NCBI GenBank assembly: GCA_037043015.1
Contig: CM073323.1
Span: 27,866,758 to 27,930,757 of the forward strand
DNA: 64,000 nucleotides
Direction of reading: 5' to 3'
Origin: Bryum argenteum
Lineage: Eukaryota > Streptophyta > Bryopsida > Bryales > Bryaceae
Shown here: piece after piece, positions 36,288-47,721 of the stretch
Position numbering within the stretch: position 1 is the stretch's first letter
How the letters are laid out: each line of letters opens with the position of its first letter
Notes under the pieces: model-generated
Told to the model about the DNA's origin: nothing
The model's database searches: none
What the model saw: only the letters and a program-made list of their open reading frames with translations
Translations under genes and position numbers: made by a program

Positions 36288-36740
36288 TTGCAGAAGAGAC
36301 TCAAGAGCGTCACTCCGACGTTGAGTTGGAGACGAATTTCATCTGGGAGATCGCGTGTGATTGAGGATAAAGCATGTAAGACCACACATCCAATCAAGAA
36401 ATTGAATTGGATTGTCCTTTCTTACCAAGTGCTTGCCTATATTGGTATCCATACAGTTCGCCTTGATACACCGCCGACCATTCATCCAGTTTTTTATGCG
36501 AGCTTGGTCAAAAAAGCTGTGGAGGATCCATTGCCGTCCCAACTAACCATTGACAATAAACCTAGTATGATTTTAGATATTCATGCAGATCCTTCTACTT
36601 TGGCAATGACTATTGATGGTCAGTATGCGGTCGATCAGATATTGCAACATTGTCGTGAAGGTTGTGGATGGTGATTGTTTGGTACATAAATTGGTTGGCC
36701 CGAGCCCACTTGGGAACCATTGCAATACTTACAGGACAAT
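36288..36740 (+). pseudogene. Ty3/gypsy integrase-end and chromodomain fragment
   Basis: The frame 36288-36674 contains a decayed GPY-type region (VLAYIGIHTVRLDTPPTIHPVFYASLVKK) and the start of a chromodomain (YAVDQILQHCREGCGW). After a frame break the continuation EPTWEPLQYLQ is readable to ~36740. It differs from both other gypsy elements here, so it is a third family. No LTRs recognised beside it. Confidence 0.8.
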
Positions 36741-37842
36741 AATGGCATTGGATGCTTGTGCTTGAGATGTTGGCTCTTTTGGTGCTTGGAATCATTAGTG
36801 TCGCGGGAGGAGAAGGAGGCATATGCGATGGGCTAAGGCTAAAGAGTTAGCTCGGTTGTTCAATCACTAACTTTTAGCTGAACCAGATGCTATGTTAGAA
36901 AGAGGAAGTGAAGTGTGTACAGATAGTTAACTCATGGACTAAAGTGAAAGCAATTGTGAGTTAGAAGAAGAAAAGTTATTCCGGTAGATAGTATATTAAG
37001 CTTTATATGATATATTTGTGGTTTATGCTTGTCTTTACAACCTAACCACTTACACCTTTAAAATTGAATTTCAAATACCAATTCAAGGATTTTTTTAGGT
37101 CTTATAAGTCGCATGAGGGTGAAAATTGTATAGACATGTTCCTAACTCATGAAAGAAGAATATGAAGAGCTATAGTTCAAATTTACTCTTGAAATTGATT
37201 TTTTGGTCTCACAAAAAACTTCAAACTCATTTTGCGACAAGACAAAAAACTCTTGTCTCAACTTGGAATGCAATGGTCTCACAATTGGTAAGGAATTTGG
37301 AACTAAGCTTTGGTACACATACATGAACAAACTAGGTATAAGATCTTACGGTTATATACTTGAGATTACATTAAAAGTTGAAAATTTTCATTTTGCATTA
37401 AGGAGTTTTGGCAGTTTTGGGGGCTTTCGACTTTAGGGGTTTTTGAGAAGGATGGTGGCTCCAACTCACAAATATTATGGAACCTTACTACAATACAATA
37501 TCATGACTTGCGAGCACTTGAAACCCATTGACTCCAAAAAAAATATGAAAGGGAACATATCTAAACTGTTTACGATTATGTTATTCATACATGCAATTGC
37601 GTCCAATCTACAAATGCTACTCCAATACTTAATATCAAATCAATTCATTACAAATAGAATCGTAAAATAATCACTACTTTTCGTACTTCTTCTTTGCAAG
37701 TTGGAGAAAAATAACAAAAATATTATATCTTATTATAAAGTGCCTCATCACCTTATTTTGCAGTTTCATAATATTTCTAAAAGATTGATATGGTGTTACT
37801 TACTCATTCTCATCATTATACGAAAGAGAAATACCACAAGCA
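36741..37842. other. AT-rich spacer, no recognised gene
   Basis: Only short frames without domains. May include further remains of the gypsy fragment at its left end. Confidence 0.45.
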
Positions 37843-38420
37843 CATACCAACCCAAGCATTAACCCAAGCACATACCAACCCAAGCATTAACCCAAACACA
37901 TACCAACCCAAGCACATACCAACCCAGGCATTAACCCCTAAACGACCACGGCCACCGATTCGACTTTAACGGTCAGGGCCGAAAAAAATTTACAGTCAAC
38001 TTCAAATGTTATGATCTCACATCCAGTGATGATCCAACGGTTGAAAATTTTCACACTACTACCTATGGTAGTCTACTTCAAGATCCTACGGTTAAAGTTA
38101 TCAAAAATTTCCAAAAATATTGGACGTACCCGCATTAGTACATAGTGGTCAGTGTTGGGATTTCAAGCTCCCAAAACATCGTGGATCTTTAGGGGTTAAC
38201 GCCAAGCACATACCACCCCAAGCACATACCACCCCAAGCACATACCAACCCAAGCGCATACCACCCCAAGCACATACCACCCCAAGCACATACCAACCCA
38301 AGCACATACCACCCCAAGCACATACCACCCCAAGTACATACCAACCCAATCATCACCCCAAGCACATACAAACCCAATCATCACCCCAAGCACATAACAA
38401 CAACGCATGCAACACTCCAA
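37843..38420. repeat. 16-bp minisatellite AAGCACATACCACCCC, interrupted
   Basis: Left part 37843-37934 (units AAGCACATACCAACCC alternating with AAGCATTAACCC) and right part 38200-38420 (about 13 units AAGCACATACCA-C/A-CCC). The gap between them is a TTAA-flanked insertion (separate entry). Open frames here (cysteine/glycine/tryptophan repeats) are artefacts of the repeat. Confidence 0.9.
37935..38195. mobile_element. 261-bp TTAA-flanked MITE, piggyBac-like
   Basis: Flanked by TTAA at 37931-37934 and 38196-38199. Ends are inverted: CCCCTAAACGACCACG on the left and CCCCTAAAGATCCACG read from the right (13 of 16 match). Taking the element and one TTAA out restores a continuous minisatellite unit, so the insertion site is visible. 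TTAA duplication with CCC-starting ends is typical of piggyBac. No coding capacity. Confidence 0.75.
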
Positions 38421-38444
38421 GCACATACTGACCGGAACACATAC

Positions 38445-38690
38445 CTATGTAGCACGCCAAGCACAGACGGACCGACCGAAGCACTAACGGACCGACCCAA
38501 GCACTGACGGACTAGGCCAAGCACTGACGGACTAGGCCAAGCACTGACGACAGATGTGAGACTCGAACCAACGACGGACACGACCCGACAGCAACGGACC
38601 ACCGACACAGTCGGCAACTACCGGGGCGCTACTCCGGTGCATGTCATTCGACAGCGCGTACTACCGGTGCATGTCATTCGACAGCGCTTG
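38445..38690. repeat. 20-bp and 30-bp tandem repeats
   Basis: 38453-38548: several copies of AAGCACTGACGGACTAGGCC and variants. 38630-38690: two copies of a ~30-bp unit containing CCGGTGCATGTCATTCGACA. Confidence 0.8.
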
Positions 38691-39207
38691 ATCACAAATG
38701 ACGAAAATATACTTATATACAGAAAGTAAGAATAAAACCAAAGCGAACATTATCTGCCCTATCAGAGAATCAAAGAAATCTTCAAATTGTGCTCGCACTA
38801 CCCTTCGCAGCTTTGAGCTCCTTCACGATTACGAGCCTGGGGCACCAAGGATGAAGTACCTCGACTCAAGATCGAGATGCAGATCCCTTTAAGGCGCTTA
38901 CCGAGATTTGTCAACACCCGACGTTGTCTCTCAGTCCCAGCAATGGCTCTATGGCTCTGCTCACATGTATGACTTTACCTCAAATAAGAGAAAAAGCTGT
39001 ACACTGGATTAGACCCTGAGGACATAGTGATCTTAGCATGTAGAACTGATGGCGGGAAGCTGGGGTGCGGGCACAATCATGCATAATGCATCAATACTTC
39101 AGTAACTGCATGTTGGGCATACTGAAGAGGTTGCCCACCAAATGGACCTATACGCCAACAACGTGACAGTACGAGTGCACCAACATCATCTGTAAGTGCA
39201 AACAGCC
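38691..39207. other. Spacer downstream of the MSRA5 relic
   Basis: No recognised coding sequence. May hold the former 3' UTR of the minus-strand MSRA5 copy. Confidence 0.45.
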
Positions 39208-39912
39208 CTAAAAGCGGATGACCTGTTCAAGAGTAGGCCGATTTTGCACGAGAGGGTGCACTTTCGTATCTATCAGCTTCTTCATGTTTGGCGGACACAA
39301 ACCAGCAGCGTAACCGTTCAGCTTCGTAGCTAAGACGGAGCTCATGAGCTCTTCATCCAACATCTCTCCCAGAAGCTTCAATAACTGCGGTTTCCTGCGC
39401 AGCTCAAACTTTTGATACTCCGCTTCGGCAGGATAGAACGCCTCCAATTTCAGAATCTCCGTCAGGACTAGATGCACCGATTTTTGCTGTTGGATGGCTT
39501 TGCTCGCGCTGGCGAGTTCCCTTTCTTAGTCATTTTGAGTGAAGATGATGGACCGGTACTACGGGCCGACATCAGGGCCTTGCCCGAAAACCTGCGAAGG
39601 ATCGTGATTGAGCCAGAAGATTTCTACCAAATGATGAAACGAGATGACGTTGGGGTCGTACTCGACCTCCACGGATTCGGCGTGGTTGCCGACGCTGTGG
39701 AAATCAGGGTTCCGCTTGGAGCGGCCCGCGTACCCGGCCCTCGTTCTCACTACTCCTGGAAAACACCCGAACACGGCCTCGCCTCGCCAAAAGGAGCCGA
39801 GCGCAAACGCGGCAATTCTCGTCTCTTTCGCTAGCTTGATTGCCGAAGCTTGGATGGCACACAACAACACAGCGAGGGTCCACAAATACCGCGCTACTCT
39901 AAAACCCACCAT
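39208..39912 (-). pseudogene. MSRA5: MSRA5-like protein (peptide-methionine sulfoxide reductase family) with two in-frame stops
   Basis: A single frame of 235 codons starting at ATG 39912: N-terminal signal peptide (RYLWTLAVLLCAIQASA), then the MsrA fold with AFALGSFWRGEAVFG, GVVRTRAGYAG, NHAESVEVEYDP, FGQGPDVG, and the MSRA5-specific tail (AEYQKFELR, ATKLNGYAAGLCPP). As in plant MSRA5, serine stands where classic MsrA has the catalytic cysteine (GCFW). Two stops interrupt the frame: TAG 39561-39559 and TAA 39528-39526, both inside conserved sequence; everything else stays in frame. There is no intron in ~700 bp, so it may be a retrocopy, but I see no poly(A) tail. It may be a recently lost gene or a copy of an intact gene elsewhere. 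Confidence 0.85.
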
Positions 39913-41034
39913 CGCCGATCCCACACCAGACAACTGCGATACAAACTCTGAAATGGCAATGTCCGGATTTCCTGCTGAAAGAAATTTGTGTCTGGTTGGG
40001 CAATAAGCTACTCTACGGCACCTCAAAAGTCCGCTGGGAGAGCAGTGTTTTCTTTTTGCACTTGGCTCACATTGGCAACTGGTCCTGCCGGGTCGGGGGC
40101 GCAAAGTGGCCCGTCGGTGGTACGGTGGTATTTACGAAGTGTTCACAATGAGAGTGACTTCACCCGCGCCCCTCAAGCCGCAAGTTGGAGTCTTGTTTGC
40201 CAATTTTCAATATTTCAGACCCTCCCAAGAAACCACATGCACTGCACATAATGTCAAATAGTGTATCCACAAGCGCTAAATGTTTAACTTGTAGTAGTTT
40301 TAGAACACTAACTGCCAAATACAACACTCTATTGTCAATCATTGTAAACTAACATGGCCCTCCATGTTGCTACACCCACATAAATACTTCAATCTTGCCT
40401 CTCTTAATCCGCATCCGTGTCCCTCTTCTTGTTACTCTCATTTTAAAAAAAATGTTTCCGGGCTTGCTAATTAACCCATGTTTCTATTTTAGAATTTTTC
40501 TAGGGCTTCAAATGATTTTTGCGAGGTTGGGTTTCTGTGGTTTTTTTTGCCGCATGTGAAATTGAGTTATATTTCAAAATTTCTTTTATTTTTTGGGACG
40601 ATAAATACCTGAAAATTTAGTATCTTGCAAGTCGCACTTTGGATGCCATGTCCAATTATTTTTTGCACCCCTACAGATATTCCTACAGCAGTTTCATTAG
40701 CAGTTTCATTAGCAGTTTCATTAGCAGTGCCTAAGATCCCACCGCCGTCACAAAACTGAAACAAATGAACGAACAGACGAATACTTTAGATAAATATGGA
40801 TTACGAAAAACTAAAATTTTTACTTGTTGACTTTTAGTGAGGAAGTTTTCATTTGACATGATTTGTCATCTTCATGACTGCAGCATCTATTTGTTTCAAA
40901 TAATTGAACAAAGTTTTGAACGATGAGGTACAATGAATTTGCATTTTTAGGATAAAGAAGAGATGAAAGGCAAGAGCTCCAGGCTTGCGAATAAAATTCA
41001 ACCTGCACCAGCGTCTCCGCGGTGCTAGGCACCT
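39913..41034. other. Spacer upstream of MSRA5 relic
   Basis: Moderate GC up to 40250, then AT-rich. Contains three tandem copies of CAGTTTCATTAG (40689-40724). The minus frame 40820-41032 has no recognised domain. Confidence 0.5.
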
Positions 41035-41373
41035 CTAGTGCTCATGTCGAAGAACGTGAAGGGAGTTTGTTAGGTCTTGGAGTACATGCTCTGGGAGACT
41101 AAAATCTGCCGACGGAATTGGCTCGTCTGCCTCACTAAAAGTCTCCAAGCCCACCTTACCGGTCTTGCTTATTCCATGAGCTGATCCATGATCGTTCCTC
41201 ACAATCAAATCAAAAGTTGAATCAACCAATTTGTGACTTGATGCAAAGTCGAAATTTAATTTCCTTCTGATCTGTACCCTAAATTTGCAATCCAAACTTG
41301 AAGCTTGGTGCACCTGATCAATGCTAACGCCCTTCTGGAATTCAAACTTGAAGTTGAATAATACCCCGATTAT
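41035..41373 (-). CDS. Unrecognised coding-like fragment
   Basis: A minus-strand frame that stays open from about 41373 to a stop at 41035-41037. The translation (FKFEFQKGVSIDQ..., LDCKFRVQIRRKLNFDF, ...STFDLIVRND) has alternating hydrophobic and charged residues like beta strands, possibly an outer-envelope barrel-type protein end; this is only an impression. First in-frame ATG at 41313. No upstream exon found. Could be a gene fragment. Confidence 0.3.
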   Translation of the reverse strand: MIGVLFNFKFEFQKGVSIDQVHQASSLDCKFRVQIRRKLNFDFASSHKLVDSTFDLIVRNDHGSAHGISKTGKVGLETFSEADEPIPSADFSLPEHVLQDLTNSLHVLRHEH

Positions 41374-41694
41374 CGTAAGTTTAGATTTAGAGAGATGAGG
41401 CGAATAAGTGGGATTGATTGTACCTCAAATATGTGAATCCACAATAGGATTAGAGGAGAGACAGATGAGAGGTTTAGATTGCAACAGATTGTGTGTTTCT
41501 CTACAGAATTCAACCGGATATAACATGGTGGTCATACACTAATGACAAAGTGGTTCATCGTTAGTGCATGAGATTGCACTAATCAACATTATTACTGTAG
41601 TGCACTATGAGTTTACGGACTAAGTAAAAGCAGCACTCTGACGCATAATCGTGGGGACGAGTAAACAAAGAGCGATGTTGAAAATCAAGAAGCA

Positions 41695-42054
41695 GATAGA
41701 TAGATAGAAACTCCGGTCCTTTCTAAGGGGCCGGCGTGAATGAAGTGTCCGTTCGTAATGCTAATATCCCGATGGCCACCGGACAAGGGGAATTTAGAAC
41801 AATACTACTTCCCCCTCTCGAGGGGGGACACTATATCTACGCTAGTTTCTAGCCTAGTTACTAGTGCCTTGAAGATACTTGACATAGTATCTCCCCGAAG
41901 GGCTTTGAGGTACCCATACAACAAGGTCCAAGGACCTCCTACAATAGTTGGGTAGACTATAGTGGTGAGCACCACGCCGGCATGGAGATTAGTACCCACG
42001 ACCTCCTCATTGGGGGCCTAAGCCCTAACCACCAAGCCAAATCTTGTGGTGCCT
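41695..42054 (-). mobile_element. tRNA-derived SINE, full-length copy 4
   Basis: 360 bp on the minus strand, flanked by a perfect 12-bp target-site duplication AATCAAGAAGCA (41683-41694 and 42055-42066). The 5' head has an A-box-like TGGCTTGGTGG (42039-42029) and a B-box-like GGGTACTAATCTC (41997-41985) about 31 bp apart, matching tRNA spacing. The 3' end is a short (TCTA)n tail rather than poly(A). No coding capacity. Mobilisation would depend on a partner LINE. Confidence 0.9.
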
Positions 42055-42128
42055 AATCAAGAAGCATGTACAGATTGAAATTTACACGAAGTATAAAATA
42101 GCATGTACAAAGTGCATCAGTATCTTTT

Positions 42129-42610
42129 TATCACCACTCGAAAAAACCACTCAAAAAACCACTGTGCTCCCGGTTATTGAAGGCGGATTCCAAACGATTT
42201 CAAACCAACATTGGCTAGTTGGCCTTGTCAACCAATACATGATTGTCAATCAACACATCAGGTTGATGAGGCTTATACAAGCCATGGATGTGTCCCGTCA
42301 CTCCGTACTCTTCCTTTGCCAAGTGATTAGCGACAAATGAAATGGAATGGAAATGAAATGGGTCTCAAGCTTTGGCCAAGCTTTGCTAAGTCTAGCGGGG
42401 GCACTATGCCTTAACGCTATAGAAGCCTACCCATTCACCAAAGAAGAGTAGCCTATCCATCTACCAAAAAAAGTGACACAACTTTTTAGCAAGGTACAAC
42501 TTTCTTGAGCTTATGGAACATGAAGGTGAAATGATTGGAAGAGGCTGAAAGCGGCATGTTATATTTTGTTAGCCAAGTAAAGCCTAGCCCAACAAAGCTT
42601 GCCCATATGC
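42129..42610 (+). repeat. Dispersed repeat, blocks A and B copy 2
   Basis: 42129-42197 matches 24825-24882 and 42203-42610 matches 25264-25717. Here both blocks are contiguous. No coding sequence recognised; the unit has no visible terminal repeats, so its class is unknown. Confidence 0.85.
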
Positions 42611-42733
42611 AAGAGCTAACTAACTCCCACCCCAAGATGGTCTCTCTACCCAACCAAAAATGAGATCTTTGTTTTTGCATTTTTGAAGCTCCTTTCCTAT
42701 TTTAATTTTGAGTTTTACGTTTTATTGTTCAAA

Positions 42734-43399
42734 CAGGATACTATCATCTATTCACTCATTAGAACCTTCTATAACTTAGTCAACATATTTAATTTAATTG
42801 GTCGATATCTTAGTCAACATATCTATACTTCGATTAAATCATGTTTACCAATTGTCTTTCCCCCTACATATACATGATGGAAATGAGCTCTCACTCATTC
42901 TTTTGATGCTCATATATATTTTGCCAATCTCTCAACACATTTGCAAAACCATTGGTTTTTTGTTATTGCTCTTACTCTTGTGCCTTAGCTTTTTGTAGAT
43001 ATTTGCCGATCTTGTTGTTGCTAGTTTTTACCCTCATTCTATCGTTACATTGTTAAGAATAAGAAGAGGGTGAATAATAGCAACAACAAGATTGGCAAAA
43101 GTCTAGAGAAAGCTATGGCACAAGAGTAGGAGCAGTAACAAAAAACCAATGGTTTTGAAAATGTGTTGAGAGATTGGCAAAATATATATGAGCATAAAAA
43201 GAATGAGTCAGAGCTCATTTCCATCATGTATATAACTATATATAGGCGGTAAAGGCAACTAGTTGACATGAGCTAACTTCAGTAAAGTAAGGAAAAATAA
43301 AGTAAAGTAGATATGTTGACCAAGATATGGACCACTTACAATGAATTTGTCGGCTAAGTTATAAAAGGTTCTAGGAGAGAATAGATGATATTCATCCTG
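42734..43399. repeat. Long foldback: two ~300-330 bp inverted arms with a ~30-bp loop
   Basis: Left arm 42734-43035 and right arm 43066-43399 are reverse complements with roughly 80-90% identity over long stretches; examples are CATCTATTC, ATACATGATGGAAATGAGC and CAAAACCATTGGTTTTTTGT. The tips share CAGGAT. A transcript from either strand would form a long hairpin. Frames on both strands (42798-42998 plus, 43045-43269 minus) mirror each other because of the inversion and are not taken as genes. Confidence 0.85.
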
Positions 43400-46012
43400 A
43401 CTTAACACTTCTCAAACTATAATCTTCCTCATTATAGAAGAAAAAGAAAAAGAAAGTCCTAACGAGATAAAAAATAAAAAATAAAGTCATGATGCTTTGA
43501 AGGAAAATGAGGAATGTCATCGTTCGTTATCAAATTCACTCTTATTTAATGAGGGTTCTCATACTAGCCGCAATGACGAGTTTGTGGTGCTCAAGTGTGT
43601 GCACTGCCTTGGTTAGGAAATTATGGAGGTTTTTTGATGATGGAACCTTCCGAAGTTCAATTGTTTGGATTGAATGAGGTCGTGAGTGTAGCCATGCCAG
43701 AAGTTCGTCATGATTTTTGGAAGTATTGGTGATCACTATCTTTGAATATTGTGGTTGGTTTCTCATAAAGGTTAAAACCAACGAGATGTGAAATTGCTCC
43801 GGGCATAGTTCATAGCCATACTGCTTCTGGAGACGCCTCGTGAAACGCTAGAAGTCGAACATGGTTTTTGGAAGTAGTGGTGATCGTTTGGTGTGTAGAA
43901 GACTGGAAGATCGAAGCACCATTTTTAATGGGGACATAACTAGTTGCCTAAGACAAGGTCTATCTTATAACCAGAATTTGTGTATCCAATAATGTTACTT
44001 GAAGTACCTTTGCGGAAGTGTAGGCCGCGATCCTCATTGCCATGCGTGACATCAACCTCTACAAATAAGGAAAAAATTCATTCCAAAATCTATTCACCAG
44101 AGATTGATTCTAGGCAGGCGGTCAAGCGATACTCCATTTCACGATTGGATATAGGGACAATAGTTGGTAGTTGTATCTATGTGAGTGAGTATGTAAGCCC
44201 TTGGTTACTTCATTAGCTTCCTATAATACTAGACTCCCTTGAGAAATATGGTCTAAGTCTACATATCTCAGCCGTAGGCTCCTCCTAATCTTTTTAATTG
44301 TTGTAGTAAGACGGATCAAGATAGGGAAGAAGAGAGCATGAAGAATGTGCATTGAGGCTATATGAGGGAATACATGCAATAATGGCCAATATTGATTTGT
44401 ATAGGTCATTTGTAAAGCCCACTAACATTGCGTGCTATCAATTCCATAGAGGATTATCATGTGCCATATTTACAATAATCATCTGTTTTTTCATAATTTG
44501 AATATTATTTTAAGCACACAAATGTTGATTTTATGTTGATGAAAGGCGTATACATGTTCAAGGTGATGTTTGGAATTACCTTACAGGCAATGCACAAGAA
44601 AGTTGGCTTCATCCTAAATTGTGCAAATTTTGAAAGCTTTCTAAGCAACTTCGAACAAAACTCAGTCAATGGCTAGTCTACTTATGACATTTGATATCTT
44701 CCAAACCCCAATTCAACTCTACTTCAAACTTTTTAGCATTGTGTGATACATTATGCACTACAATTTTTGTTTAGACACATTTGAATTTGGCTCACTTATG
44801 CTTATGATACGATTTTTTGAATGGAGGTGAGTCATAACTGTACTCGGTTTTGTTTGTCACTATATAAGGGCTCCTTTACACAAGGGGCCAAGCCATCGAT
44901 GAGGCCAATTCATGATAAATTTCTCAATTGTGATTGATTCATTTTTTTGAATTGGCTTGAAGGGCTTTACACAGGGAGTTAAGACCAATTTTTTGAAATT
45001 ATATCATAATGGGTGGAGGACAAATGGCCCGCACTCCAAAAGTTGGGAGACACATTCAAGAATCGAAGGCCAATTCAGGGTCTAGAGGCCATTGCTTGAT
45101 TTCAATGCATAATTACTATATCATTAAAATACTTTAATGTGAATAACTCAAAAGCAAGGAATCTAGCTAACAATGCAAATTGGCCTCATGGCTTTGTTTT
45201 TCCCTCTAGAAAGCAGCCCCAAGGGCTTTACATATGGAAAGATTGACTCACACTTTCTTAGTTGTTGAATGTAAGGCGTCCCTAAGTGATGCAAAATTGA
45301 AGTTTCAAACTTTGCTTATTTCAAGAACCTAAACACATAGTATAGCATGACACATAGAAGAAAATTAACTTGAAGAATATTCTACTACTAGCCATTGGGT
45401 ACTGCAAACCTTAGGATCTCATCACCGAGTACTTCAAAAAGCAATATGCCAAAATTTAGCCGCTGGATGTGCACCATTTACGAGATTGTGATACTCAAAG
45501 TTGATGCAAAATAAAAATTAGGTGTTAATTGATAAGCAAAGTCTACTTTGTGCAAAGCTTGATGCGGTTGAACGATGAGGTCATGAAAAAGGTTTCCGAT
45601 GTATAAATTTGTAGTAGTAGGTTACTTCATGCCCTTTAAGTGGACCTAAAGTGCATGAGCAATCTAGTAATTAAAATTCTCAGAAGAGGATCACTGATCC
45701 TTCTCTACTACCTCTCCAACCTTTCGAGGTTGATGTAAAGCACCAACTAGAAACCAGATTGATTCACAACAAGCGAGAATTGCAAGGCAACTGCAGGGTA
45801 AGTAGGCAAATAAGTGCTTGCACTTGTCACCTACACAGTTATCAATTGTATTAGGCTTCCACAGGGAAGGAGAAGGTGGGCACCTCGAGACCACCTCTAC
45901 ATTCCCAAATTCGAGGAGGCTGACAAATTCGTATAACAAATCGCTAAAGTACAAAAATGTCACCCAATGAAGAGTGAACTGCTGCCTTCAGAGAACCAAA
46001 GACAACATCAAC
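43400..46012. other. AT-rich spacer, no recognised gene
   Basis: Short frames without recognised domains (e.g. 43542-43781 minus). Several scattered AGGGCTTTACA-type motifs (44953, 45210) may be remnants of an old repeat. The right end should contain the LIN37 gene's 3' UTR. Confidence 0.5.
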
Positions 46013-47692
46013 TCAACCCGACTCATTGTTGCCAGGCAGCAGCAAAGCCAGCCGTGGCTTGAATCTAGCAATTTTCCGCATTCGTTCATCTTTTGACCTG
46101 CAGCATCGCGAGTGTGCAATCAGTACCCACGTTACTATTACTTGCTAAAATAGAATGTAGACTAGAGCTCACCTTTTTCGAACAGATTTGAAATGGTGGA
46201 CGTGAGACTGAAGCAACTCCTCGTCTGTCATAGAGTCTACAGGTTTCTCGATCTGATACAAACACGACCTTTTAGTAAAAAGGAACAATCTCATGATAAA
46301 ACCGATGTCACTGGACGAATGTACGCACCTCAGATTGACACTGATCATCGTCACTTCTTGAGTCAGCACCAAGAGCTGAGTCTACAGCATTCTCTACCTC
46401 CGCAACAGACAGTGGTCTTGGCAGAGGTATGTTGGCAACGTCGCGCACTCCTGTCTATTAAGTCCATGACAAAAAGATGAGTGGCGTACTAACAGTAGTC
46501 GATACAATGCAATGAGAGAAGGCAAAATTCTAAATAAAAGTAACATGACAAGGTACATACTCTGTCTGTGCGAGACAAATCGCTCCTTATCCAACGACGG
46601 CAAAGAGAGTACAAAGATGAGGGATCCGATTCGGACACCAACCGCACCTGCAAAACAGTCTCTTAAAATCCAAACTAATTCCTTGTCCAATCAACACAGC
46701 CAAGTCCCAAATGTGAAGTACTTACTTTCCGATCGCCAATGTGCACAACAATCTGATTATCAGGAGGCCGCTCCCTGCGAATTCAAAGGTGCTAATGAGA
46801 ACTAGATTCGTTGATCTACTAAACAAGGAAAGGAGTTCTAGAGGCCAACTAAACCGTGTGTGGAAGAAATTGACCAGTGAGAGCCGAAAGGTACCGGAAA
46901 GGAGTGTCGGTATGATTACTTGTATGATTTGCAGAGACCGGAGTCCGCACTGCTGAGTACATCTGCAGAGAAGACGCAGTTTAGAACATAGGAATCATAT
47001 CCACCACTTCCGTTGAAACAAAATAAATTGATGAAACTTACTGGCAGAGATTTGATTCCAGTTGGTGTTGCATCACGCAATTGCGGTTGTTGAGAGAATT
47101 GAACAGGAAGCTGTTGCGGAGACGATCTGGAGACAGGATGCGGGTGGAACATGCGAGATTGCTGGCCAGAAGGAGTGACAGGATGCTGTGCAAGAGGGGT
47201 TTGCCAACCTGCAGTCCGCGTCTGAGCGGCGGCCCTCTGAATAACCTGCCGCTGGGCTGCAACAGGAGACGGCTTCTGGATTTGCAAACCTGCTGATTTC
47301 TCCTGGGGACTACTGCGATGCTGCAGCATCGGGCTTCCGGCCATGTTGGCCACCGGTCGGCTCACAACCGGGTGCTGAGGAGCTCCCCGGATGATATTAT
47401 TATCTTCCTGCTGTGACGTCCGCCTCCTAATCTCCACTTGCGAACGCGAAACCTTGAGACCCCCAGCTGATGACGACATGGCCACCTGGCGAGGATTTCC
47501 AGGTCGCAAATGCCCAGCCGCAAGCGGCGAAAGCTGCTGCACATAATTAGGACTAGGACGAGCGGGTCCTAACGACATTGTGGTATCGACAGAGGCCGCC
47601 AGGGGACGAAATCCTTGCCCATCCGTGAGCAGCTTAGGGTTAGCAAGAGGCGAATCCACCTCAGTGGACACAGGCCCCCGCGCCGCTGCCAT
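46013..47692 (-). CDS. LIN37-like protein (DREAM/MuvB complex subunit), seven exons
   Basis: LIN37 belongs to the MuvB core of the DREAM complex, which controls cell-cycle genes in the nucleus. Predicted exons on minus: 47692-47042, 46962-46895, 46774-46726, 46647-46561, 46454-46329, 46252-46173, 46097-46013; all have GT...AG borders and join in phase to 381 residues. The N-terminal ~215 residues are low-complexity, rich in Q, P, S and R (e.g. SPQQLPVQFSQQPQ). The C-terminal half holds the conserved part: IVVHIGDRK, then SSLYSLCRRWIRSD (the C-R-W-R signature), IPLPRPLSVAEVE, and LLQSHVHHFKSVRKR. The residue at the exon 4 Y position is read from the spliced frame. Start is ATG 47692, the first in frame after a non-ATG open stretch. 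No damage seen. Assignment rests on the conserved segments recalled from the family. Confidence 0.72.
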
Positions 47693-47721
47693 AACCCCGC
47701 CCAAATCTCCCGCCTAATCAG

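Noticed and set aside
38149-38431. Open frames with Cys/Gly/Trp-rich or Pro/His-rich repeats
   Set aside because: Direct translation of the 16-bp minisatellite in several frames.
39526-39561. Recoding or RNA editing of the two stops in MSRA5
   Set aside because: Nuclear mRNAs of plants are not known to be edited this way, and no recoding signal is visible.
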